Assembly (NCBI RefSeq): GCF_030035675.1
Contig: NC_084499.1
Location: 18,250,739 to 18,314,738 of the forward strand
From: Rhineura floridana
Lineage: Eukaryota; Chordata; Lepidosauria; Squamata; Rhineuridae
Length of the DNA: 64,000 nt
Direction: 5' to 3'
The notes beneath the pieces were generated by a model that made no database searches, had not been told where the DNA came from, and worked only from the letters and a program-made list of their open reading frames with translations. This document shows positions 1-19,698 of this stretch, piece by piece; the first letter of the stretch is position 1, and each line of letters begins with the position of its first letter. Position numbers and translations under genes: made by a program.

Positions 1-63
1 ATGGGGTGTGTGAGAGAATTTATGGCTTTACTACAGCCACCTATTGAATTTATCATGATTGAG

Positions 64-333
64 ATTTATTCATTCATTCATTCATTTATATTTATTAATG
101 TACATATTCCATTTTAGCCCACCATTCCTGCAGGGAGCTCCAGGTGGCGTCCAACGTTTTCCTCCTCCCTCCTCCACATTTTTATCCTCACAACAACCCT
201 GTGAGGTAGGGTAGTTTGAGAGGCGGCGACTGGCCCAAGGTCACACCTAGTGAGCTTCACAGCTGAGCAAGGGTTTGAACCCTGGCCTTCCTAATCCGAC
301 ATTCTAACCACTATTCTGCACGGACTCTCTGCC
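64..333 (-). repeat. tRNA-derived SINE, type B
   Basis: Read on the minus strand, a tRNA-like head carries a B-box-like GGTTCAAACCC. It is followed by a body with GGGTTGTTGTGAGGATAAA and an AT-rich tail of ATGA and ATAA units at the low-coordinate end. The same layout recurs near 2.9, 9.8, 13.2 and 24.5 kb, so this is a dispersed SINE and not a tRNA gene. The family name is not known to me. Confidence 0.75.
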
Positions 334-1000
334 AGTGAGGATGACTTGAAATGTGATGAGATGAGTTTAGTTACACATAAAAAATAATAAAAAGGTGATT
401 TCTTCCCAAGCTGAGTTTGTATGTTTGTTTCAGTGGCGTATTATTGGTCACATCATATTTTCCTTTGCTTTTTTTTTTTTTTTAAATATTCAATATCTGC
501 AAAGAACACCCTCCCCAAAAGTGGGGAGAGCTGCCAAACTGTCTGTAAAAAGGTGTCACTTCTGGGACTTCAGGTTCAAGCAAGACAAAATTCTCTTCAA
601 ACTTTTCAAAGTCTGGGGCGTTTTGATAAGCAAATGCTGCCAAGGAGGTTGGCTCCTCATTGGCTGCCCATTCGCCACCAGATTTTGACATGAATAATCA
701 GATTGAAAAATCAGGGAGGGGATTGAGGCAAAAAGGAAAAAGAAAACAGAAAAGCAGAAGTGAGGGAGAGAGAAAGAGAGAGGTATCTAACTTCAGCAGA
801 GAGGAAGAGGGAGTAACATCTGGAGATAAGAAACCTTCACACTGAGGGCCAGCCTGCAAAAATTTCACGTCTGCTATCAACAATCCTGCAATAACAGGTG
901 ATTTCCACCCCCCTTTACCATCAATAATAATAGTAATAATAATAATAATTTAAAAACAAACTTCACTTTTAAGATCTAAGGGTTATATCTAATGCAGCCT
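334..1000. other. Unassigned stretch; poly-T, purine-rich tract, AAT repeat
   Basis: I see no exon or named repeat here. It holds a T run near 470-483, a purine-rich strand-biased tract at about 715-790 and an AAT-type simple repeat near 925-950. Small open frames cross it but have no recognisable domain. Confidence 0.5.
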
Positions 1001-1460
1001 CAGAGTATACCCATTGATGCTGATGGACATGGCTACTTCGGTCCATTGATTTCAATGGGTTTATTCCTGAAGTAGGACTTAGTTGAATACAGTCCTGGGT
1101 TGATAAGTCTTGTACTGATGGAGCAGACGGAAAAGCAAACGTCTTGAAAATCTTTCATGCGAGAAGGGCAGTGAAGATAAAAGTTATATGAGCAGACCCA
1201 TCGAAACCAACAGACTGCAGTAACTTACAGTGTAACCCTAGCCATGCCTACTCAGAAGTAAGCCCAAATGACTTGTCGGGAAGTGAGGTTAGGATTGTAG
1301 TTGATTTGAAGCCAACATTAGTCCTACTCAGACTGGATCTGTTGAAATTAATGTACATGACGAACAGAGGTCCTTTAATTTTAATAAGGCTTCCCTGTAG
1401 GATTTAGTTGGATACAAGCCATAGATTTCAAGGGCTCTGCTCTGGAGCAGGATTTAGTTG
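1000..1460. repeat. Fragments of a short 'CCATTGATTTCAATGG' repeat
   Basis: Several degenerate copies of a short repeat appear, with cores like CCATTGATTTCAATGG and ACTCAGAGTAGACCCATTG. The same sequence recurs near 2610-2700, 5235-5305, 44450-44510, 47905-47995, 48580-48640 and 54195-54295. It is dispersed and non-coding, and I cannot assign a class. Confidence 0.5.
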
Positions 1461-1978
1461 GTGATCGCCCTACATTTCTTCTTGGGGTGGGTTAAGGTTA
1501 GGATAAGCACTGGGGAAATAAGATAGATCCTTTCTGTAAATAAATGGGCTGCTACTGGGAGGAAAGGCAGGATCTCAATTTAATAAATAAAATAAATAAA
1601 CTAGGACCCCTTATTTCTGTGGCTTGTAAAACTCCGGGGCATAATGAATGGGAAAGAATATTATGCACTTACTGGGAAATATGTTGTTGCCACAGCTAGG
1701 ATGGAATTGGGAACAGCAAGCCCTTCTGAGGGTCCCTGGTGAGTCAGCACACGATTGCAACCCTAACCGATCATAAAAGAATTTAGAAGGGCATCAAGGT
1801 TGCAATCCTGTGCACACTTACCTGGGAGTGATCCCCACTGAACTGTTGAGGAGGCACGTACAGGAAAATTTCAGTGTGAGACGGGAGCAATGGCTGGAAG
1901 ACTTAGATCCATTTCCCCCATACTGGAGCAGTATGACATTCTGTCAGTATGTGAGTCAAGAGGCTTGTCTAGCTAGAC

Positions 1979-2328
1979 CAGGGGGTTACAGTCAATGGTT
2001 TGTGGACCACCGGCGGTCCACAAGCATCATTCAGGTGGTCTGCGGCTTGTCCGCATTAAATATTCACATTGATGTTTAATTCCATTTGTGCTGCTGCTGC
2101 TGCTGTTGCTTATCCTGCATTTTATTGTATTACAATTACAATTCTGTGGAATGCAAGTGGCAATGCAGTAATATGTAGTCTAAGCAATAAAAATAGAATT
2201 AAAACTCATACAGCGTGTAGCACAGCTCATTGCAATCACTACAGCAGGCGGAAAAAGCAAGAAGTGGTCCACCAAGACCCTCAGCAATTTTCAAGTGGTC
2301 CACTGTGGGAGAAACTTGGGAATCACTG
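1979..2328. mobile_element. Old non-autonomous hAT-like element (tentative)
   Basis: The right end reads AACTTGGGAATCACTG, and both ends carry a GTGGTCCAC / GTGGACCAC motif in opposite orientation, as in several hAT mini-elements. The left end near CAGGGGGTTACAG is degenerate and I see no clean target-site duplication. No transposase domain is present. Confidence 0.45.
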
Positions 2329-2437
2329 AACAAGGTGATGAATTGATCATTTCATTTATTAAATATAAGGCATATGTTTGGTATTTGTACACCATCCCTG
2401 TCCTGACCAGCATCACAAGTCTTTTGTATGCATGAAC

Positions 2438-2551
<114 letters not shown>

Positions 2552-2555
2552 TATT

Positions 2556-2582
2556 CACACACACACACACACACACACACAC
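2556..2582. repeat. Microsatellite (CA)n
   Basis: About 13 CA units directly after the ATCT tract, forming a compound microsatellite. Confidence 0.97.
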
Positions 2583-2901
2583 CTCTAATAAAGTAGTTGA
2601 TTGTATCCCAAGCTAGTCCTACTCAGAGTAGACCCGTTGAAATTAATAACATTGTTCACTTAAGCCCACTAATTTCCCATGAGTAGGACTTACTCAGATA
2701 CTAGAACCCTTTTTTCCCCAAAGGTATAAACAAATTAACAGTGTACAGTCTGCATTAGAATTGTTTTTAGATTTTTTCAAAATTGTTTTATTGCTTGTGT
2801 GTTTGCCCCCCCCTGGGCTCTTTTGGGAGGAACGGCAGGATATCAATTAAAAAGTAAAATAAAACTAAAATAAAATTAGCCAGGATCAGGATCTACTGGT
2901 A

Positions 2902-3128
2902 GATTCATTTATTTATTTTTGCATTTATATCCTGCCTTTCCTCCAAGGGGCTCAAGGTGGAGTACAAGTTTCTTTCCCCCTCTCCATTTTATCCTTACAA
3001 CAACCCTGTGAGGTAGGTTAGGCTGAGAGGTAGTGACTGGCCCAGTGAGCTTCATGGCTGAGTGGGCGATTTGAACTCTGGTGTCCCTGGTCATGGTCCA
3101 ACATTCTAACCACTTCGCATCACTGGCT
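2902..3128 (-). repeat. tRNA-derived SINE, type B
   Basis: The tail (ATTTATTTATTTTTGC) is at the low-coordinate end, the body has ACAACAACCCTGTGAGG and the tRNA-like head ends in CATTCTAACCACTTCGC. It lies antisense upstream of GFI1B. Confidence 0.75.
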
Positions 3129-3241
3129 CAGTAGATTAGCAAGGCTTTCTGACTCGGGGTTGTTCATCAATAGCAACATCAAAATGACTTTCCCCACCTA
3201 ATTAGGCCGCCGAGATGAAGTGGACTTGAGGGTGAAAAGAT

Positions 3242-3527
3242 TGTGAGCTCAGTTCAGTTCTGTTTCTGAAAACAAATCCCAAGGCTCAGAGCGTGCTCAG
3301 AGGCACTCTTGTTCTTCATTAACCATATGAATTGCACCTGGCAGTTGTTGGCAGATCCTGGGGTTCTAGCGAAACAAACGAAGAAAGAAAGTAGATCTGA
3401 CTGTTCAGCTCGAGAGTATGGTCAGAGACCCCAAGATCCTGCAACCAGAGCCAGGTACAAAAGACAGAATGAGAGAGCGTTGAGTGCAGAAATTTGGTTT
3501 GAGTTGCAGAACTGAACTGAGCTCACA
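3242..3527. mobile_element. Candidate foldback element with 21-bp perfect inverted repeats
   Basis: The 21 bases at 3242-3262 (beginning TGTGAGCTCAGTTC) are the exact reverse complement of 3507-3527. The interior has no long open frame. I could not see a target-site duplication. A small non-autonomous DNA element is the simplest reading; a locally formed inverted repeat is the alternative. Confidence 0.55.
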
Positions 3528-4349
3528 GTCCTTCCACACACAAAAATCCATTTCTACATACATGCACACACGGAGAGCTTTTTTCATTTCAACTGTGTAA
3601 TTTGTCAGGGTGCAGAGCAATTTGGTTGCCATTGTGGAACAATTAGAAATTGGAAATCCTGGCTGAACGACTGCACATGACTCAGAGATCTACCTTCTAC
3701 CCAAGGGACCCCACCACAAGTGTTTTCATCCATGTTTGTTTTGTATTGTTTGTGTTTTACTGTTTTTAAAACAATTTCAGCTGCTTTTATAACAGGGCTG
3801 TAAATAGCCCTGAGACATGCACATAAAAGGCAATTCATAAATTCATAAATAATACTATTAATACCATTGCAACCTGTTATTATTATTATAGCTTCTGTTT
3901 CAGCTCTATGTGCTTTTGAAGGCTCAGACGAATTCTGATGGATCTGATTTTTACTCAGGTTCCTTAGAAAAGGAAAGTGCTTGTTTTCTGTCTCTCGCGG
4001 AGGGAGGCACATGTTGATCCGGAAGGAGCGGGAGAGAAGTGACCAGAGGGAATGGCACCCATGGGCCTTCTCAAAAAGCCAAATGTGCCCACAGGCCTAA
4101 AAAAGTTGACAGCCCTTGCTGGCAAATTTCAAATATTTGTCAATAGTCCTTGCAGCGTTGCAGCAAGTCTACTTTTAATGCCCCAGAATGCTACAGAACT
4201 CTCATGAGACTCAAACCACTGGGAACTTCCTCCTGAAAGATCCCCTGCTGAACAGTAGATCACTTGCACAGTGGCCCCATTCAATTCAATGGGGTCTGTG
4301 TGCCTGAGGGATCCCTGGCAGTTCAATTCACCTCTACTGAGGTGAGGTG

Positions 4350-4815
4350 CAGCTGTTTAGAAAATGGTGAATTCCGTGTTAGGGACAGGGAGAAATTCGA
4401 CTTCGTTCGCATTTCAAGCCGAATCTATGCCGTTTGCACTTTCCAAACCAAGATGAGAAGCAAAACACAGCCGTCCTTCGACTTATTTGAATTTTGCAGT
4501 GCAGTTCACCACCCAAACAATACTTTCACAAATGCATATATAAGGGGAAAGTGAGCATAAAAATGAATATATTGGTGAAAATAACATACAAAGATGCATT
4601 ATATGATGAAACATTGCTTGCAAAAATATGTACATTAGTCGACTGCCTACAAAAATGTGATTATTAGGAGAAACTCACGCTAAAATGCTGGAGAATTTTC
4701 ATGAGGATTTTTCTTTTAAACATTTGCAAAGTGCTGCAGAAATGTGGAGAACGGAATTTAAATTTGGAAGGATGAGAAACTGAGAGAACCGAGATGGACA
4801 GCTCTTTCCATCCTT
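4350..4815 (+). repeat. 'TAGGGATG' family interspersed repeat
   Basis: It shares successive blocks with copies near 11.3, 16.9, 28.6, 31.7 and 58.9 kb: a start near GAAATTCGACTTCG, then AAACACAGCCGTCCTTCGA, AAGGGGAAAGTGAGCAT and a GTGGAGAACGGAATTTAA end. The best-preserved copies begin TAGGGATG and end CATCCCTA, suggesting a non-autonomous DNA transposon. No coding capacity. Confidence 0.6.
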
Positions 4816-5009
4816 AATTAGAGATCATTAGGAAAAGGACTGAAAATAAAACTCCGAGGGGTAGAGTCCCTCAGGCTAATTTCATCACTTATCATACTGC
4901 GGATGACCGCCTGTCACTGATAAATCCACAGTGCTGTGCTATGATGTGATAGCATCTTTTCCTTGCTCAAACACATAATCTGTCGCCCCTTTCTTTCTCA
5001 CGCTTGGGC

Positions 5010-5240
5010 TGGTGTTGTTACATGCTTTCACGTCGATTACGACTTATGGCGACCCTATGAATCTTTTTTGGATATATTCATGGGTTTTCATGGTAAGAGG
5101 TGTTCAGAGGTGGTGTACCATTGCCTTCCTCTGAGCCTATGGCACCCGGGATTCCCAGGCCATCTCCCATCCAAATACTAACCAGGCTTGACCCTGCTTA
5201 GCTTCCGAGATCGGGAGTATTCAGGGTAGTATGGCCGTAG
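5010..5240 (-). repeat. 5S rRNA-derived SINE with BovB-like tail
   Basis: On the minus strand the head matches 5S rRNA around its internal promoter: CTACGGCCATACTACCCTGAA, then GATCTCGGAAGCTAAGCAGG, then TTGGATGGGAGATGGCCTGG. The other end reads CGCCATAAGTCGTAATCGAC followed by a TAACAAC tail, matching the 3' end of the BovB-type LINE fragments in this window. It therefore combines a polymerase III head with a tail that LINE reverse transcriptase could recognise. It is a diverged copy and not a 5S gene. Confidence 0.85.
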
Positions 5241-5309
5241 CTTACTTGAATACAGCCCATTAATTTAAATGGGTCCACTCTGAGCAGAACTTAGTGAGCT
5301 ACAACCCAC

Positions 5310-5860
5310 CTTGACTTGAGAGCAGCTAAATATATGTTACAGTTTAACGGGTGGAGAGAGACAGGGAATCTTAAAGAGTCAGGACGGAGTGTATACTTCC
5401 CACGGCAACACATTCCAGAATTTGTTTGTACTGTTACTGCATTGAGCAATTGGAAAAGAAAATGCAAACGTCCATGCAAATATGAGACCACTTGATTGCC
5501 TTCCAGTGTATTACCCCGAGGTCTTTCTGTGGATTGTGTTACCGGGGGGGGGGGGAGGAAGAAGAGTTTTGCTTACAGAGAGCAAAACTAAGGGGCTCAG
5601 TATTAGGTATATTAGGAAATAAAGCTATCCAGGGATTTTGTAGTAGGACTGCCGCTTACACGTTGCCAAAAAAAGAGGGACTACATCACCGCCACCATCC
5701 CAAATAAGCCAAATTGGCACAGATTTGTATAAAATTTGCATATTGCTAATATATTTGTGCCAATGCAAATTTAGAAATAATTACTGCAATGTCAACCGGC
5801 AATCATATCTTGAGCTGGAAGAGTAGTTCACATGCAGTTGTTTTGCTCTGTGGTGCAATC
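5310..5860. other. Unassigned stretch
   Basis: No exon or recognisable repeat is visible apart from a poly-G run near 5541-5556. Short open frames on both strands have no recognisable domain. Confidence 0.5.
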
Positions 5861-5863
5861 CCA

Positions 5864-6050
5864 TGGAAGGGCTGCAGCTCAGTAGCAGAGCGTCTGCCTC
5901 TCATGTAGAAGGTCCCAGGTTCAATCAGCATCTCCAAGTAGGGCTGGGGGAGACTCCTGCCTGAAACCCTGGAGACCCTCTGCCAATCAGTGTAGACAAT
6001 ACTGAGCTAGATGGACCAATGGCCTGACTCAGTATAAGGGGTAGCTTCGA
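5864..6050 (+). repeat. tRNA-derived SINE, type A
   Basis: The head GGGCTGCAGCTCAGTAGCAG resembles a tRNA A box and GGTCCCAGGTTCAATCAG its B box. The 3' body ends TGGCCTGACTCAGTATAAGG. This is the commonest SINE in the window. Confidence 0.85.
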
Positions 6051-6113
6051 ACTGAAATCATCCCTTTATTTTAGAACCATGAGGACTAGAAACTTTGTTT
6101 TATTTTGAAGTAA

Positions 6114-6297
6114 GGGCCATAGATCAGTGGTAGAGCATCTGCCTTGCATGCAGAAGGTTCCAGATTCAATCCTAGGCATCTCCAGGTAGGGCTGGGAGAG
6201 ACTCCCTGCCTGAAACCCTGGAGAGCCCCTGCCAGTCAGTACTGAGCTAGATGGACCAATGGTCTGACTCGATGTAAGGCAACTTCCTATGTTTGTA
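6114..6297 (+). repeat. tRNA-derived SINE, type A
   Basis: Second direct-orientation copy about 60 bp downstream of the previous one. It has GTGGTAGAGCATCTGCCTTG, then the GGTTCCAGATTCAATCC B-box region, and ends near GGCAACTTCCTATG. Confidence 0.85.
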
Positions 6298-6612
6298 CTA
6301 AGGTTTGCATAAAGCATCACTCCGTTATTATTGTCTGAGCCAGGACTTCGAGCCACTGATTATGTGACTTTTCCTCTTGTGGATCAAGACAAGCTGGCAA
6401 CAAGCACACACGCAAGAAAGCAAAATCCTTAGTAACTGTCATTAAATTAAGGGCCACAACAATGCCCTGAGTTTTACATTTTTATCATTTTTAAATTCCA
6501 GTCGAATTTTGTCATTTGATCTGCATAGTAGTGCCCTCACGTTTATATTGGTGCACAAACTGCAACGGCTGGTGTTTTAATTTAGCTTGGTAATTTCATC
6601 TTCCTATCACTA

Positions 6613-6880
6613 GAAACTAGAATGATGAAACTGAGGTTATCATACTTTGGGCACATAACGAGAAGACACGATTCACTAGAAAAGACGATAATGCTGGGAA
6701 AAATAGAAGGGAGTAGAAAAAGAGGAAGGCCAAACCAGAGATGCATTGATTCCATCAAGGAAGCCACAGAGCTGAAGTTACAAGATCTGAGCAGGGTGGT
6801 TCATGACAGATGCTATTGGAGGTTGTTGATTCATAGGGTCCCCATAAGTCAAAATCGACATGAAGGCACGTAACAACAAA
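6613..6880 (+). mobile_element. BovB-type (RTE clade) LINE, 3' fragment
   Basis: The open frame translates to the C-terminal end of an RTE/BovB ORF2: MKLRLSYFGHITRRHDSLEK, then MLGKIEGSRKRGRP, ending in CATGAAGGCACGTAACAACA. The fragment is heavily 5'-truncated; it lacks endonuclease and reverse-transcriptase domains and cannot move itself. Confidence 0.85.
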
Positions 6881-6941
6881 AGTTATTTATACGTATTTCT
6901 GTTCTGAATTCTAATTGCAAAAGCCAGTGGCTGATGCAAAG

Positions 6942-7035
6942 ATCTATCTATCTATCTATCTATCTATCTACTAGCTAGCTATCTAGCTAGCTAGCTAGCT
7001 AGCTATCTATCTATCTAGCTATCTAGCTATCTATC
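6942..7035. repeat. Microsatellite (ATCT/AGCT)n
   Basis: About 94 bp of ATCT units with interspersed AGCT variants. Confidence 0.95.
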
Positions 7036-7506
7036 ACTGCAGTGGGGAAGACTGGATTTTCATGGTAAGCAGTATTCAGAGAGGGTTTACCATTAAAGGA
7101 CGCCTTCCAATAGAGGATTGCCCACTGCGCAGGACAACTGTCTATCCCACTTCATATTATTTTGGGTTCCCTGATAGGGAAGTTCCAGAGTATTTGTTTT
7201 TTTCTCCCCAGGTTTGGTTTTCTTATAAGGAGAGCATCCTGGGTCTTCTGGTGTTTTGCAATTGCAAATGTACAGGTTGAGCAGGTGAGAAGCCAGCAGA
7301 CATCACAATGCCATAAAATTATGGGATGCATAAGGGCCCCCTTGATTGCCCAGGGCAGTTTAGCTGCCCACCAAAGCTCTGCAAAGTTGTTTTTTGTTAA
7401 CTTTTTTAAAAAAATAAATAAATACAGGATTTGCGTTTTTTATTCCTTTCCGCTTTGCAACACCTTGCCCATTTTCCTGGATCTCGGCACCCCTGGTGAG
7501 CAGGAA

Positions 7507-16262
<8,756 letters not shown>

Positions 16263-16480
16263 GGGAGAAGGCGGCAGCCAGCTCAGGGGAGGTGGAGAGC
16301 GCCATGACCCCAGGAGAGACTCCTGTAGAGTGAGCTGTTTGCCCGGAAGAGAATTCCTTCCACTCTACTTGGCCATGTTGAGAGAGAGAAGGAAGGATCC
16401 AGACCAGCTTGGCAGCAGAACTTCAAAATAGCTTTGTCCCCTCTAGCAGGCTCATTGCTAAGCCTCTATTTTCCCCACCT
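16263..16480 (+). other. GFI1B: GFI1B 3' UTR, proximal part
   Basis: Sequence after the TGA lacks recognisable repeats up to about 16480, where a dispersed repeat starts. The true 3' end is not certain. The first clear AATAAA that I see is at 17870, beyond several repeats. Confidence 0.5.
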
Positions 16481-16870
16481 GTAGATAGGGATGTTGGAAG
16501 GAATCGTTTCCCATTCTGCCCTGTATTCATCTCTCGCAGCACTGTTTCTGTTCCGCTGCTGCCCAAAATGACGTTATTTGTCTCGCTGTCCTCTGTGGCA
16601 AAATTACGTTAACGAAACAATTACATATGTTATGTCATCATTATGTTATTCTACCCTGTTCATTTCAGTGCAAAGAAAACACAATGCAAATGGCAGGGGA
16701 GGTGGGAATGCAATCAATTACATATCATTTGTGAACTGAAAGCAACAACAGGAGTGAACATTGGTCATATTTGCTGGATTGATTTCGGTTCTGAACCTGG
16801 AATGCAAAAGCAAACACTGGCAATTTCTGCCCTTGTTTCTCTTTCTGTCCGAATTCTCCCTCTCTGCAGA
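16480..16870 (+). repeat. Unnamed interspersed repeat (second copy of the 11.77 kb repeat)
   Basis: TAGGGATGTTGGAAGGAATC and TTTGTCTCGCTGTCCTCTGT align with the 11765-12100 repeat. Confidence 0.45.
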
Positions 16871-17285
16871 CTAGGGATGGGCGAGAATTTCCATTCAGTT
16901 TGCATTTCAAGCCCAAACTAACAAATTCGTCCTTTCCGAAACAGGAAGAGAACCAAAACACAACCATCCTTCGAAATTGTCACTTATTCAAATTTTGTTA
17001 TACGCTTCGCCAACCAAGCAATGCTTACAAAAAATGCATGTGTTAGGGGAAAGTGTGCGTAAAAAAGGAATATATGTGTGAAAATAACATGCAGACATGC
17101 ATGATATGACAAGAAACAGCTTACAATGTGTTTATTAGGGGAACTTTGCACTAAAACACTGAAGAATTTTCATTAGTTTTTTTTTTAAGTTGAAAATTGT
17201 GACAGAAATGTGGAGAACTCAATTTAAGATTGGAAAAATGAGACATTGAGAGGACAGAAAATTGACAGATCGTTCCACTCCTACT
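16870..17285 (+). repeat. 'TAGGGATG' family repeat, well preserved
   Basis: It begins CTAGGGATGGGCGAGAATTT and ends GACAGATCGTTCCACTCCTA. This is one of the two most complete copies, about 415 bp. Confidence 0.7.
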
Positions 17286-17299
17286 GGAGCACAGATTCT

Positions 17300-17437
17300 C
17301 TCCTCCTTCGAGAGACGCCAGTGAATGTCAATAATGTTAAGCGAGATGGGCTGACGGTCTGTCTGACTTAGTATACGGCACTTCCTATATTCTTCCTGCA
17401 AGGCATGTGCTCTGTCGCTGAGCTATGGCCCTTCCCC
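17300..17437 (-). repeat. tRNA-derived SINE, type A, degraded
   Basis: GTCTGTCTGACTTAGTATACG and GCTGAGCTATGGCCCTTCCC flank a body with internal losses. Confidence 0.6.
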
Positions 17438-17573
17438 AATCAGTCTTCTGTCTGCAAAACTGTCATGGCTTCCCCCAAAGAATCCTGGGAATTGTAGGTA
17501 ACTGAGAATTGCCTGGAGGGGATTCTCTACTAGTCTTTTCCAACAGAACAGCACCCAGGGCACTCTATCAAAG

Positions 17574-17688
17574 CTTGGAAAAGTTACTTTTTTTGAACTA
17601 CAACTCCCATCAGCCCCAGCTAGCATGGCCAGTGGATTGAGCTGGTGGGAGTTGTAGTTCAAAAAAGTAACTTTTCCAAGCTCTACGA
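17574..17688. mobile_element. Short foldback element with 'AGCTTGGAAAAGTTACTTTT' ends
   Basis: AGCTTGGAAAAGTTACTTTT at the left pairs with AAAAGTAACTTTTCCAAGCT at the right. Inside, AACTACAACTCCCATCAGCC pairs with GGGAGTTGTAGTTC. Related to the copy at 26843 and, by its tips, to the 747-bp element at 32680. Confidence 0.8.
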
Positions 17689-17869
17689 CTGTTAAACCCG
17701 TTTTGGCATGTTGTGCTGAGAAGCTGCACGATTAAGCAGTGTTGCAGCAAAGATCGTGATGGGTAAATGTGGGCCCACATTGCCACCCCCCCAAAAAAAA
17801 ACACCTTGTTTTCTGCCTTCTCAAAGAAAACTGTCCATATGTATTTATCCTGTTGTATATACTTTTTGG

Positions 17870-17875
17870 AATAAA
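17870..17875 (+). terminator. AATAAA, possible GFI1B polyadenylation signal
   Basis: First clear AATAAA downstream of the GFI1B stop, 1.6 kb away and past several repeats. An earlier variant signal may be the real one. Confidence 0.25.
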
Positions 17876-18207
17876 TCATGCAATCTCTTCTACAGACTGT
17901 TGGGGTTTAGCCAAGGCGTCTTCACTCAGCACATATGTGTCCATTGTTACTGGAGTGCAAATCTTTGTACCGGGGAACTTGAGGTCTGTTTTGATACGGC
18001 TGATTCTCCTTTTGCCCCTCTCCTCCTCCCTGCCGAGTTTTGCGAGGGCAACGCTGAGGCTAAGGAGGTAGAACTGACAGCCAGGGCCGTCCCCTCGACT
18101 GCTTCGAAATAAGAAGGCAAGCAGGTGAGGGCTGGCTCAGGGCAGGCTGAGGTTGGTGGGGTGGTGCCTCTACTGGCCCACAGGCTGAAGAGGTTGGCGC
18201 AACAGAT

Positions 18208-18338
18208 GTGATTGTCTACGCAGAGTGGCAGCAGTTCTCCAGGATTTCAGAGTGTGTGTGTGTGTGTGATGTCGGGGTTTGAACTTGGGACCTTCTGCAT
18301 GCAATCCAGAAGCTGTGCCACTGAGCTACGGCCCTCCC
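18208..18338 (-). repeat. tRNA-derived SINE, type A, with an internal (GT)n
   Basis: GGGTTTGAACTTGGGACCTT and CTGAGCTACGGCCCTCCC mark the tRNA-like end. A short GT run replaces part of the body. Confidence 0.65.
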
Positions 18339-18339
18339 C

Positions 18340-19085
18340 TAACATGCCGGGAAGTCCTTCGTAGCAGTAACTGCCACGGCCTTGCAAAATCTGTAAACCT
18401 GTCCATAAAAAGCAAATCAGGCACCTGGCTGCGCTTCAATCTTGGGAAACAAAATACACCAGTGTCAAGGCCATTTCCATCGCTATCAAGTGATTTACAT
18501 GAGCTAGCAGGGAGAGGACATTTTATAAGCCCTGCTTTATAGTCTCTGGGTCCTGAAATGTTTTTTTCCCTGCTTGCTTTTTAGTCTCCTTCCACTCTCC
18601 TCATTTTGTACTTGGGGGGGGGGTTGGCAGAGAACTTTGAGAGTCGCCATGGCTTCTGCTTTAGAGCATCCAAGCACCCAGTCCTCATGGCGATCAGTCT
18701 GAAAGTGAGCAGGCATCGTCTGCTGTAAGGCTCTGTGCTTCAGAAATAGATTTTACATTCAATTTTTAATTAGTTTAATTGCCCCACTGCCCTCTCCCCC
18801 CCCCCAGACACATCCATTGTGAAGAAAACGTTGCCTGATTGCGTGCTTGGGCAAAGGTCTGGCCTCTGACACAGTGGCGGCCCTTATTAGTGGTTACCTC
18901 TCTGCCAGCAGAGGTCGATAGAGAGGTGACTGTGTTGCATCCTAGCCCCCCTCCCTCTGGCCACCGACACTGGGTGGCCGCGTGGATGTACAGTTGCAGT
19001 CTAAGTATTATTTAATCAATGGCTGTTAAGATATTCAGTCTGACTAATATGCCCTACTGACTTTTCAGTGGGACGTAAGCACTTT
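18340..19085. other. Unassigned intergenic stretch
   Basis: No exon or known repeat is visible apart from G- and C-runs near 18616-18625 and 18797-18807. Confidence 0.4.
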
Positions 19086-19089
19086 GAGG

Positions 19090-19250
19090 AAGGCCATAAC
19101 TCAGTGGCACATCATCTGCCTTGCATGCAGAAGGTCCCAGGTTCAGTCCTTGAGATCTCCCCTCCCGTCTGAAATCCTGGAGAGGTGCTGCTGCTCTGTG
19201 TAGACAAGACTTTGGTAGATTGACTCAGTATGAGGCAGCTTCCTGTGTCC
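19090..19250 (+). repeat. tRNA-derived SINE, type A
   Basis: GGCCATAACTCAGTGGCACA head, GGTCCCAGGTTCAGTCC B-box region, and a GAGGCAGCTTCCTGTG end. Confidence 0.8.
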
Positions 19251-19526
19251 CACAACTAAATTCCCTCTGAGTCGCAGCCTAACAGTGACATTCGAACTGG
19301 GCATTTTGCAGGCCACAGCCACTCAACCTTTGGGTGACTCGGGTGCCTTTTGCGAGTACAGCTTGCAAGCCAGAATGTGCTGAAAGGGGTCTGGGGATTT
19401 TATGCAAGTCGAGTTTGGAAAGGGACTCTCTATGGCAAAAGTTTCTCCTAATTTCTAGGTACTCTTCTGCATTAAAAAATAAAGTCAGTCTCATATGCTG
19501 TGTGACATCCCCCTTCTTTGGGGGAA

Positions 19527-19698
19527 GAGGCTGTAGCTCAGTGGGTAGAGCATCTGCCTTGCACCCAGAAGGTCCCAGGGTCAATCCCTAATGGCATCTC
19601 CAGGTAGGGCTGGGAGAGACCCCCGTCTGAAATCCTGGAGTGCTGCTGCCAGTCAGAGTAGACATTACTGAGCTACTGGATCATTGGTCTGTCTCTTA
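19527..19698 (+). repeat. tRNA-derived SINE, type A
   Basis: GAGGCTGTAGCTCAGTGGGT head and CATCTCCAGGTAGGGCTGGG body. It lies just upstream of the split mini-element that hosts the CR1. Confidence 0.82.

Noticed and set aside
64-333. tRNA gene predicted from A and B box matches
   Set aside because: The tRNA-like head is followed by a SINE body and tail, and the same unit recurs many times.
5150-5240. 5S rRNA gene on the minus strand
   Set aside because: Only part of 5S is present, diverged, and fused to a BovB-like tail; this is a SINE.
7162-7506. N-terminal extension of GFI1B upstream of MPRSFLV
   Set aside because: SNAG works at the extreme N terminus, the upstream residues look like translated non-coding sequence, and an acceptor-like CAG precedes the ATG.
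17756-18112. 118-residue open frame downstream of GFI1B as a gene
   Set aside because: No domain, no conserved neighbour frame, and no plausible splice or start context.
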